Origin: Acidimicrobiales bacterium
Lineage (GTDB): Bacteria > Actinomycetota > Acidimicrobiia > Acidimicrobiales > Ilumatobacteraceae
Direction: 5' to 3'
DNA length: 9,615 bases
Assembly (NCBI GenBank): GCA_030833305.1
Contig: JAURHL010000067.1
Span: forward strand, 1-9,615
Shown: positions 1 to 5,010 of the stretch, one piece after another
Position numbering within the stretch: position 1 is the first letter of the stretch
How the letters are laid out: every line of letters starts with the position of its first letter
Program-made: the position numbers and the translations under genes
Notes under the pieces: model-generated
Told to the model about the DNA's origin: nothing
What the model saw: the letters and a program-made list of their open reading frames with translations, nothing else
The model's database searches: none

Positions 1-897
1 AATGCGAAGAGTCCGGTCCACTCCGTCGAGGGTGCGGTGCGTCTCCCCTTCACGGGCGAGGCGGATGTCGAATGACGAGACGACCGAGTGGTCGTACGCG
101 TGGTTCGGCTGGTTCGTTTCCAGCATCACGTAGTTGGACACGTCGACCACGTTGTTGATGGATCGCATGCCAGCGGCGGCCAGACGACTGGCCATCCAGT
201 CGGGCGACGACGTGACGCGCACTCCGCTGATGACGATGGTGGTGAAGCGCGGGCAACGATCGCCGGCCACGATCTCGACCGGTGCCGATTTCAGCGTCCC
301 CGTGGCCTTGATCGAACCGTCGGACGCCGAGAACGGCACCCCGAACCGCGCGGCCAGGTCGCGGGCCACCCCGACGTGTCCGTAGGCGTCGGGGCGATTG
401 CGCAACACGTCGAGGTCGTACACCACTTCCTCGGCCAGCCCGAGGGCCTTGCCGTACGGAACACCCACCGGCGTGTCCGGGTCCAGGATGAGGATGCCAC
501 CGTGATCGTCACCGAGACCGAGTTCGCGGGCCGAGCAACACATGCCCTCGCTGGGGATGCCGACGATGGGCTTGGTTTCGATGGCCCGACCGTCGGGCAT
601 GGTGGTGCCGGGAGTGGCCCACGGGATGATGTCGCCGGGCTGCATGTTGAACGCACCGCACCACACGTGATGCTCGGTGCCGTCTCCGCAGTCGAGAAAG
701 ACGCGATGCACCTTGGCCGCGTCGGGATGGCGCTCGGTCTTGATGACTCGGGCGGTGATGACCCCGGCCACGGTGGCGCCGACACGGTCGACGCTCTCGC
801 AGGCCAGTCCGATGTCACTGAGTGTTTCCGCGATGGCGTCGACGTCGTCGGGCAGCGACTTGGCGAGGTCGAGGAGCCAGGAGTGGACGATCTTCAT
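1..897 (-). CDS. pheT: Phenylalanyl-tRNA synthetase beta subunit, N-terminal part (cut by window edge)
   Basis: PheT is the large subunit of the cytoplasmic (PheS-PheT)2 enzyme that charges tRNA-Phe using ATP; it binds tRNA and carries the editing domain. The reading frame is open from ATG at 897 to the left edge (299 residues of the usual roughly 800). It starts MKIVHSWLLDL, as in the family. A tRNA-binding OB-fold (EMAP/Arc1-like) lies at about residues 40-150, with HPDA at 57-60 and VWCGAFN at 78-84. The B3/B4 editing domain starts around 210; RNRPDAYGH (166-174), INNVVDVSNYVM (247-258) and NQPNHAYD (262-269) are family signatures. The start is fixed by GAGGA at 904-908, 6 nt upstream, which overlaps the pheS stop; 9 nt separate the two genes, so translation is probably coupled. 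The identification is near certain; the C-terminal half lies outside the window. Confidence 0.97.
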   Translation of the reverse strand, partial: MKIVHSWLLDLAKSLPDDVDAIAETLSDIGLACESVDRVGATVAGVITARVIKTERHPDAAKVHRVFLDCGDGTEHHVWCGAFNMQPGDIIPWATPGTTMPDGRAIETKPIVGIPSEGMCCSARELGLGDDHGGILILDPDTPVGVPYGKALGLAEEVVYDLDVLRNRPDAYGHVGVARDLAARFGVPFSASDGSIKATGTLKSAPVEIVAGDRCPRFTTIVISGVRVTSSPDWMASRLAAAGMRSINNVVDVSNYVMLETNQPNHAYDHSVVSSFDIRLAREGETHRTLDGVDRTLRI

Positions 898-906
898 GGT
901 CGGTCC

Positions 907-1908
907 TCAGAACTGCTCGATGAATCGAATGTCGTTGGTGTACATCTCGCGAACGTCGCCCACACCGTGACGTTCCTTGGCCATGCGATCGATGCCGAAG
1001 CCGAAGGCGAAACCACTCCACTCCTCGGGGTCGAGGCCGCCCGCTCGCAACACGTTGGGGTGCACCATGCCGCAACCGCCCAACTCCAGCCACGATCCGT
1101 CGGGAGTGCGGATGTCGAACTCGGCACTCGGTTCGGTGAAGGGGAAATAGCTGGGGCGCAGACGACTGCCGAAGCCCTCGCCGAAGAACGCCTTGGTGAA
1201 GGCGTCGATGGTGCCGGCCAGATCGGCCAAGGTGATGCCCTTGTCGATGACCAGACCCTCGATCTGATGGAACACCGCCAGGTGCGTGGCGTCGGTGGTC
1301 TCGTTGCGGAAGACGCGACCCGGCATGATCATGTAGATCGGTGGCTTCACCGTTTGCATGACGCGGATCTGCACCGGCGAGGTGTGCGTGCGCAACACGG
1401 TGCTGCCCGTCGCACCGTGATCGACGTAGAAGGTGTCGTGCATGCTGCGCGCCGGGTGCGACGGCGGCATGTTGAGCGCCTCGAAGTTGTACCAGTCGGT
1501 CTCCACCTCGGGACCCTCGGCCACCTGGAAACCCAGACCGACGAACACGTCCTCGAGCCGTTGCCACGCCTGGGTGACGATGTGCGGGCGACCCCGACCC
1601 GGCGCGACGAAGTGTTCGGTGAGGTCGAGGGCCTCGGCGGCCAGTTGCACGTCGCGTTCGGCGCGGGCGACGACGGCGATGCGCGCGTCGAGCGCGGAGC
1701 GCACCGCGGTCATGGCCTCGTTGACTGCCTGCCCCGCCGACTTCTTCTCCTCGACGGTGGCCAACTTTCCGAGTCCGGCCTTCACGTCGGCCAGAGCGCT
1801 CTTCTTGCCCAACAGTTCGGTGTCGAGAGCTCGCAGTTCGTCGACCGTGGAGGCCGCGGCGATGCGGGCCTCGGCGGCGGAACGAGCGGCGTCGATTGCT
1901 TCGATCAT
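907..1908 (-). CDS. pheS: Phenylalanyl-tRNA synthetase alpha subunit
   Basis: PheS is the catalytic subunit that activates phenylalanine and transfers it to tRNA-Phe in complex with PheT. The 333 residues match the usual 330-350. An N-terminal coiled-coil arm (about 1-90) is rich in Ala, Arg and Glu. The class II aminoacyl-tRNA synthetase core follows: motif 1 around 113-146 with GFQVAEGPEVE, the HPAR(S)MHDTFY stretch at 151-161, motif 2 with GRVFRNETTDATH at 197-209, FPFTEPSAEFDI at 255-266, and motif 3 GFAFGFGIDRMAKERHG at 299-315. It ends IRFIEQF, typical of the family. The ATG at 1908 is preferred; the frame can be extended upstream to 1962, but that would add 18 Arg/Gly-rich residues with no counterpart in the family. 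No clear Shine-Dalgarno precedes it, which leaves room for leaderless or coupled initiation. It is followed at once by pheT. Confidence 0.97.
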   Translation of the reverse strand: MIEAIDAARSAAEARIAAASTVDELRALDTELLGKKSALADVKAGLGKLATVEEKKSAGQAVNEAMTAVRSALDARIAVVARAERDVQLAAEALDLTEHFVAPGRGRPHIVTQAWQRLEDVFVGLGFQVAEGPEVETDWYNFEALNMPPSHPARSMHDTFYVDHGATGSTVLRTHTSPVQIRVMQTVKPPIYMIMPGRVFRNETTDATHLAVFHQIEGLVIDKGITLADLAGTIDAFTKAFFGEGFGSRLRPSYFPFTEPSAEFDIRTPDGSWLELGGCGMVHPNVLRAGGLDPEEWSGFAFGFGIDRMAKERHGVGDVREMYTNDIRFIEQF

Positions 1909-1917
1909 GACCCGACA

Positions 1918-1923
1918 ACCGTA
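1918..1923 (-). promoter_or_regulatory. Possible -10 element for internal pheST transcription
   Basis: On the minus strand TACGGT fits the actinobacterial TANNNT -10 pattern and ends 9 nt before the pheS ATG. It sits in the 67-bp gap after the TrmH-family gene, the widest gap in this operon. pheS lacks a Shine-Dalgarno, which fits a near-leaderless transcript. No -35 is recognisable, and such a hexamer is easily found by chance, so this is weak. Confidence 0.22.
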
Positions 1924-1975
1924 CCGCAGCGCGCCCCGTCGGCCACGGAGCAATTCCGACACGAATCCCGCATGG

Positions 1976-2767
1976 TCAGGACCCGGACCGCCGTTGACGC
2001 GCCACCTCGAAACACAGCACCGTGCACGCCATGGCCACGTTCAGACTCTCGGATCGTCCGGCGTGCGCGATGGTGATCCACTCGTCGACGTCGGCGTCGT
2101 CGGACAGTCCGTGCGCCTCGTTGCCGAGCACGACGGCGACCCGACGCCGAAGATCGGTGTCGGTGTGCGAGGCCCCACGATGCGACGACGTCCCCAATCG
2201 AACGATGCCCGCGAGACCCACTTCGTCGAGGTTCGTGTCCTCGACCACCGGCACACGGAACACCGCGCCCGCCGAGGCCCGCACCACCTTGGGATTCGAG
2301 GGATCGACGGTGCCCGGGGTGAGCACCACGCAGTCGGCCCCGGCGGCCTCGGCCGAACGCAACATCGTGCCCAGGTTCCCCGGATCGGCGACGCCGTCGG
2401 CCACCACCACGAATCCGGCGGTGTCCAGAATCTCGCGACCGGCGAACGCACGCTCGACGACGGCCAGCACGGGTTGGGGGGTCTCGGTGGTGGCGATCTT
2501 GTCCATCACCCCGGGCGCCAGATGCCGAACCGCACCCGCGCCGGAGACGGGATCCGCGCCGGGGGCCACGAATTGTTCGATCACGTGCCAGCCGGCGTCG
2601 ACGGCCTCGGACACCAGCACGGCGCCTTCCACGATGAAGGCACCCTCCTCGGAACGCGAAGTGCGGCGCCCCGCGAGGCGCCGCACCCGTTGAACCGCTG
2701 GATTGCTGAGAACCAGTTCGTGGTTCAGATGAACTCGCTCAGGCGAGCGCCGCCTTGGCCGCCTCAC
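1976..2767 (-). CDS. TrmH/SpoU-family RNA 2'-O-methyltransferase
   Basis: SPOUT-class enzymes of this family use S-adenosylmethionine to methylate ribose 2'-OH groups in rRNA or tRNA; this branch is usually annotated as a 23S rRNA methyltransferase, but the target here is unknown. An N-terminal substrate-binding domain (about 18-105, with GAFIVEGAVLVSEA at 42-55) precedes the knotted catalytic domain: motif 1 DGVADPGNLGTMLRSAEAAG (124-143), motif 2 VVLGNEAHGLS (212-222) and motif 3 GRSESLNVAMA (237-247). It lies between rplT and pheS, the usual actinobacterial order. The start is uncertain: GTG at 2767 overlaps rplT by 29 nt, has no Shine-Dalgarno and adds a basic MRRPRRRSPER tail, while the family normally begins near the LSNPAVQ stretch (20-26). 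A CTG at 2728 is the alternative just after the rplT stop. Confidence 0.9.
   Translation of the reverse strand: MRRPRRRSPERVHLNHELVLSNPAVQRVRRLAGRRTSRSEEGAFIVEGAVLVSEAVDAGWHVIEQFVAPGADPVSGAGAVRHLAPGVMDKIATTETPQPVLAVVERAFAGREILDTAGFVVVADGVADPGNLGTMLRSAEAAGADCVVLTPGTVDPSNPKVVRASAGAVFRVPVVEDTNLDEVGLAGIVRLGTSSHRGASHTDTDLRRRVAVVLGNEAHGLSDDADVDEWITIAHAGRSESLNVAMACTVLCFEVARQRRSGS
2661..2686 (-). repeat. Perfect 10-bp inverted repeat (strong RNA hairpin) early in the TrmH-family gene
   Basis: GTGCGGCGCC at 2661-2670 and GGCGCCGCAC at 2677-2686 are exact reverse complements around a 6-nt loop, so the mRNA can form a very GC-rich stem. It lies 53 nt downstream of the rplT stop, inside codons for VRRLAGRRT. 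No U-run follows on the minus strand, so it does not look like an intrinsic terminator. It might affect pausing, mRNA decay, or the ratio of ribosomal-protein to synthetase expression. Confidence 0.7.
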
Positions 2768-3095
2768 AGAGACGACCGAACGCGGCGAGGTCGGTGACGG
2801 CCAGATCGGCGAGGATCTTGCGGTCGACTTCGATGCCGGCGGCGTTGAGGCCGGCGATGAAGCGGCTGTAGCTGATGTCGTTCAGACGGCAGGCCGCGTT
2901 GATGCGCTGGATCCAGAGACGACGGAACTCGCCCTTCTTGGCGCGACGGTCGCGGAACGCGTACTGACCGGACTTCATCACCTGCTCGTTGGCGGCGCGG
3001 ACGGAACGGCTCTTGTTGCCGTAGTAACCCTTGGCGCGCTCGAGAACCTGACGGCGGCTCTTCTTGGCATTCACTGCACGCTTGACTCTTGCCAT
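2739..3095 (-). CDS. rplT: 50S ribosomal protein L20
   Basis: L20 binds 23S rRNA early in 50S assembly and in several bacteria represses its own operon. The 118 residues are the normal length. The basic N-terminal extension (MARVKRAVNAKKSRRQVLERAKGYYG, residues 1-26) reaches into the rRNA core, and the globular part carries AFRDRRAKKGEFRRLWIQRINAACR (46-70) and the SYSRFIAGL stretch at 75-83, all strongly conserved. The ATG at 3095 follows a purine-rich tract (AAGGAAAG, then AGAGAAGAG) that can serve as Shine-Dalgarno. It is the third gene of the infC-rpmI-rplT unit, 45 bp after rpmI, and its end overlaps the most upstream possible start of the TrmH-family gene. Confidence 0.98.
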   Translation of the reverse strand: MARVKRAVNAKKSRRQVLERAKGYYGNKSRSVRAANEQVMKSGQYAFRDRRAKKGEFRRLWIQRINAACRLNDISYSRFIAGLNAAGIEVDRKILADLAVTDLAAFGRLCEAAKAALA

Positions 3096-3140
3096 GACTC
3101 TTCTCTTTCTTTCCTTGATCCTGTGTGAGTAACCGGTCGA

Positions 3141-3338
3141 TCAGCGCTCGGCGAGCAGGCGCTTGATCTTCTTCTCGTCGCCGGAGTGGACGTCGACCAT
3201 GCCGTCGAGACGACGGGTACGGGTGGACGGCTTCTTCTCGAAGAGGTGCTGACGGTTCTGCTGCAGGCGGCGCAGCTTGCCGGTGCCGGTCTTGCGGAAA
3301 CGCTTGGCGGCGGTCTTGCTGGTCTTCATCTTGGGCAT
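3141..3338 (-). CDS. rpmI: 50S ribosomal protein L35
   Basis: L35 is a small basic protein of the large ribosomal subunit. The 65 residues match the family length. MPKMKTSKTAAKRFRKTGTGKLRR (1-24) is the family signature, followed by a basic middle (QQNRQHLFEKKPSTRTRRL) and the C-terminal KKIKRLL helix. The ATG at 3338 has AAGGA 7 nt upstream. It sits 46 bp after infC and 45 bp before rplT, the conserved bacterial arrangement, so the three are very likely co-transcribed. Confidence 0.98.
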   Translation of the reverse strand: MPKMKTSKTAAKRFRKTGTGKLRRLQQNRQHLFEKKPSTRTRRLDGMVDVHSGDEKKIKRLLAER

Positions 3339-3384
3339 TGCTCTGATCCTTTTCTTTCGACGCGGGGCGTCCGGATGTGGTGAA

Positions 3385-3966
3385 TCACTCGGGAGCCACG
3401 GGTTCGGCTGCGACGGCCTCTCCGGACTCCTCTTTCTTCTTGACGGGCTTCTTGTCGGGAACGAGCACCATCGTCATGCTGCGACCTTCGAGTCGGGCCT
3501 GTGTCTCCACTTTGCCGACCGCGGCGATCGCCTCGATGACCTCGTCCAGAATCTTGCTTCCGAGCTCGGGGTGAGCCATTTCGCGTCCGCGGAACTGGAG
3601 CGTCACCTTGACCTTGTGGCCGTCGGCGAGGAACTCCTGGACGTGTCGCACCTTGGTGTCGAAGTCACCCTTTCCGATCTTGGGTCGGAACTTGACTTCC
3701 TTGACCGTGATGTGGGCCGTCTTCTTGCGCGCTTCGCGCGCACGTTGCGACTCCTCATAACGGAACTTGCCGTAGTCCATGATGCGGCACACCGGTGGCG
3801 TGGCCATGGGGGCCACTTCGACCAAGTCGAGGTCGAGCTCCCGGGCCAGGGCCAAGGCGTCGGGGACAGCCTTGATCCCCAACTGGGATCCATCGGGACC
3901 GATCACCCTCACTTCCTTGGCGCGGATGCGCTCGTTGTAGCGAGGTTCGTTCGTCGGCGGTGCTAT
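3385..3966 (-). CDS. infC: Translation initiation factor IF-3, starting at an ATA codon
   Basis: IF3 binds the 30S subunit, keeps it apart from 50S and checks the start codon and initiator tRNA. Started at ATA (3966) the protein has 193 residues: N-terminal domain with YNERIRAKEVRVIGPDGSQLG (10-30) and PPVCRIMDYGKFRYEES (57-73), a basic linker helix (about 74-86), and the C-terminal domain with KEVKFRPKIGKGDFD (about 92-106) and FRGREMAHPELG. An acidic/Ala-rich tail (EESGEAVAAEPVAPE) is added. The first ordinary start, GTG at 3912, would delete the conserved NERIRA segment. Upstream, the only in-frame codons after the TGA at 3975 are ATA then non-starts, and AGGAG lies 9 nt before ATA. IF3 discriminates against non-AUG starts, so this predicts autoregulation, as known for the AUU start of E. 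coli infC. Confidence 0.95.
   Translation of the reverse strand: MAPPTNEPRYNERIRAKEVRVIGPDGSQLGIKAVPDALALARELDLDLVEVAPMATPPVCRIMDYGKFRYEESQRAREARKKTAHITVKEVKFRPKIGKGDFDTKVRHVQEFLADGHKVKVTLQFRGREMAHPELGSKILDEVIEAIAAVGKVETQARLEGRSMTMVLVPDKKPVKKKEESGEAVAAEPVAPE
3726..3742 (-). repeat. Perfect 7-bp hairpin inside infC
   Basis: TGCGCGC (3726-3732) and GCGCGCA (3736-3742) are exact reverse complements around a 3-nt loop, which reads GAA on the minus-strand mRNA. It falls in the codons for the basic linker helix (QRAREARKK) between the two IF3 domains. Alternating GC codons for Arg and Ala in a high-GC genome may produce it by chance; a pausing role between domains is only a guess. Confidence 0.5.
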
Positions 3967-3975
3967 GGCTGTTCA

Positions 3976-3980
3976 CTCCT
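3976..3980 (-). promoter_or_regulatory. Shine-Dalgarno sequence deciding the infC ATA start
   Basis: AGGAG on the minus strand lies 9 nt before the ATA at 3966-3964. It is the best Shine-Dalgarno in the leader and is placed correctly only for the ATA; the GTG at 3912 has no comparable site. An in-frame TGA (3975-3973) directly follows it, so no longer upstream start is possible. Confidence 0.8.
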
Positions 3981-4053
3981 GTGCAATGGGCTGACCTCCC
4001 ATGGTGTGTGGATACATGACGACGCGACGTCATCACGGTCAGCACCGCACGTG

Positions 4054-4075
4054 GCAGTGACATTCTCGCAGTGAC
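4054..4075. repeat. Direct repeat GCAGTGAC x2, 14-bp period
   Basis: Two identical octamers (4054-4061 and 4068-4075) are separated by 6 bp in the intergenic region between infC and the DUF1844-like gene. The 14-bp period is not a full pair of helical turns. It could be a protein-binding site or chance; both copies would be transcribed as part of the infC leader. Confidence 0.6.
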
Positions 4076-4149
4076 CCGAACGCACGGTGCCGGCGAACCG
4101 GTGGTGGTCGGGTGGGAGCAACGCCCCACTTCGCCTCAGTTGTGACCGC

Positions 4150-4156
4150 TAGGGTA
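4150..4156. promoter_or_regulatory. Candidate bidirectional -10 element (TAGGGTA)
   Basis: TAGGGTA reads as TANNNT on both strands: TAGGGT on plus (4150-4155) and TACCCT on minus (4156-4151). It lies between the divergent infC operon and the DUF1844-like gene, where promoters for both must be. It would give a leader of about 31 nt for the plus-strand gene and about 178 nt for infC. No convincing -35 is visible on either side. Symmetric -10 elements serving both directions are known in bacteria; use here is inferred. Confidence 0.35.
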
Positions 4157-4193
4157 ACCGCTCCGACCAGCAAAAACCTCCGATGGACCCCCG

Positions 4194-4520
4194 ATGACCG
4201 ACAATTCCGCCCCCGACCACTCCGGTATCGACGACCCGGACATCGACGCCGCCGCCGAGGTTCTGGCCGAGGCCCGCCAGCGCCTGGCCGAGGCGCCCGC
4301 CGACCTGGTGGTGTCCAACCACGCCATGGGTCTGTACGAACTGGCCGCCATTCACCTGACCGCCGCTCCCCCGAATCTGGTCGAGGCGGCTCTGGCCATC
4401 GACGCCCTCGGCTGTCTGGTGGACGGCCTGGGCGAACGACTGGGCGAGAACCACGAGGTGCTGCGCGACGCCCTGGAGAACATCCGGCTGGCTGTCGTGC
4501 AGGTGAAGAACACGCTGTAG
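4194..4520 (+). CDS. DUF1844-like small protein divergent from infC
   Basis: A 108-residue acidic protein of unknown function. The first 18 residues are Asp/Pro/Ser-rich and probably disordered. The rest looks all-helical: an Ala/Glu-rich helix (19-35), then the segment SNHAMGLYELAAIHLTAAPPNLVEAALAIDALGCLVDGLGERL (41-83) and RDALENIRLAVVQV (91-104). This pattern, with a helix containing AAIHL, a predicted turn, an Ala/Leu helix and a final LRD-type helix, resembles DUF1844 proteins commonly encoded beside infC in Actinobacteria. No signal peptide, membrane segment or catalytic motif is seen. An ATG at 4182 leads to a stop after four codons, so 4194 is the start; no good Shine-Dalgarno is visible. 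A link to ribosome function is suggested only by position. Confidence 0.85.
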   Translation: MTDNSAPDHSGIDDPDIDAAAEVLAEARQRLAEAPADLVVSNHAMGLYELAAIHLTAAPPNLVEAALAIDALGCLVDGLGERLGENHEVLRDALENIRLAVVQVKNTL

Positions 4521-4527
4521 CCGGCGC

Positions 4528-4848
4528 TCAGCCCCCACCGCGAAGACCGCGAACCACCCGACCGTCACGACACGCCACGCCCTCGGCCGCCAGAAGCCGC
4601 GCCTGCTCGACCTCGTGTCCGGGCACCAACCGCCCCGAGGCGTTCACCACCCGCCACCACGGCAGGTCGAGATCGTCGGACCACTGCGACAGAACACGAC
4701 CCACCAATCGGGACTGACGGGGATGCCCGGCGTCGCGGGCCACGTCTCCGTAGGTCACCACGGTTCCCTCGGGGACGGACAGCAACACCGCGACGAGGTC
4801 GTGGAATCGTCGGTCGTCAGACGGGGGTGACGGCGGCGGCTTCTTCAC
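4528..4848 (-). CDS. Alkyltransferase-like protein (ATL, MGMT family without the reactive Cys)
   Basis: ATL proteins resemble the DNA-binding domain of O6-alkylguanine-DNA methyltransferase but cannot accept the alkyl group; they bind O6-alkylguanine and recruit nucleotide excision repair. The 106 residues match the family (100-110). Family features are VPEGTVVTYGDVA (25-37, with the nucleotide-flipping Tyr33), the helix GHPRQSRLVGRVL (41-53, Arg finger probably Arg47), and PWWRVVNASGRL (63-74). The normal PCHRV active site is PWWRV here, with Trp64 in place of the methyl-accepting Cys and Trp65 in place of His. It ends in EQARLLAAEGV, as in the family. The start is the GTG at 4848, overlapping the upstream gene by 32 nt; later starts would remove the RRFHDLVAVLL helix. 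It is the last gene of the hisG operon. Confidence 0.88.
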   Translation of the reverse strand: MKKPPPSPPSDDRRFHDLVAVLLSVPEGTVVTYGDVARDAGHPRQSRLVGRVLSQWSDDLDLPWWRVVNASGRLVPGHEVEQARLLAAEGVACRDGRVVRGLRGGG

Positions 4849-5008
4849 GACCGAACTTCGTGACGACACGGAACGACACCCGGGCGCCCACGGCGATGTC
4901 GCGCGAACCGTCGGCGATCTCGGCGCAGTGGAACATGTACTCGGCACCGTCGTCGGCGCGCACCCGACCCAGTCCGACGTGGGCGTCGAATTCGACGACC
5001 GTGCCCAC
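4817..5008 (-). CDS. Small cold-shock-domain-like (OB-fold) protein
   Basis: A 63-residue protein aligning with the cold-shock domain, a nucleic-acid-binding five-strand OB-fold. GTVVEFDAHVGLGRVRADDGAEYMFHCAEI (2-31) corresponds to strands 1-3, and VGARVSFRVVTKFGREEAAAV (40-60) to strands 4-5. The RNA-binding motifs are degenerate: RNP1 (usually KGFGFI) reads VGLGRV at 11-16, and RNP2 (usually VFVHF) reads YMFHC at 24-28, so most stacking aromatics are lost. The GTG start at 5008 lies 2 nt after the hisG stop, without a good Shine-Dalgarno, which suggests translational coupling. It sits between hisG and the ATL gene, overlapping the latter. A role in RNA or DNA binding is plausible but weakened by the lost residues; a purely structural OB-fold role is possible. 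Confidence 0.8.
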   Translation of the reverse strand: MGTVVEFDAHVGLGRVRADDGAEYMFHCAEIADGSRDIAVGARVSFRVVTKFGREEAAAVTPV

Positions 5009-5010
5009 GA

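Larger units (their letters stand above)
3967..4149 (-). promoter_or_regulatory. Structured 5' leader of the infC operon
   Basis: This non-coding stretch would form a leader of about 178 nt if transcription starts near 4144. Read in the mRNA direction it can form four short hairpins: CCGG-UUCG-CCGG (4090-4101), CGGU-n4-ACCG (4036-4047), AUGACG-n6-CGUCAU (4016-4033) and AUGGG-n7-CCCAU (3986-4002), the last ending just upstream of the Shine-Dalgarno. GCAGTGAC occurs twice in direct orientation (4054-4061 and 4068-4075 on the plus strand). A nine-codon ATG...TGA frame (4002-3973) ends next to the infC Shine-Dalgarno but lacks its own ribosome site. Leaders controlling infC-rpmI-rplT by L20 are known in Firmicutes and E. 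coli; I cannot match this one to a known class. Confidence 0.45.

Noticed and set aside
88..2076. Very long plus-strand open frame (662 codons) opposite pheT and pheS
   Set aside because: Its translation is low-complexity (rich in His, Asp, Gly, Val, Arg) and is simply the antisense of two clear synthetase genes; high-GC coding strands often leave the antisense frame free of stops.
2661..2686. Intrinsic terminator after rplT
   Set aside because: The stem is strong but no U-run follows on the minus strand, and it lies inside a coding gene whose neighbours are usually co-transcribed.
1433..2797. Long plus-strand open frame opposite pheS and the TrmH-family gene
   Set aside because: It is antisense to well-recognised genes, resembles no protein family, and shows no start signal.
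4849..4947. Upstream extension of the ATL protein
   Set aside because: The extra residues are the cold-shock-like gene read in another frame; the GTG at 4848 gives the normal ATL length.
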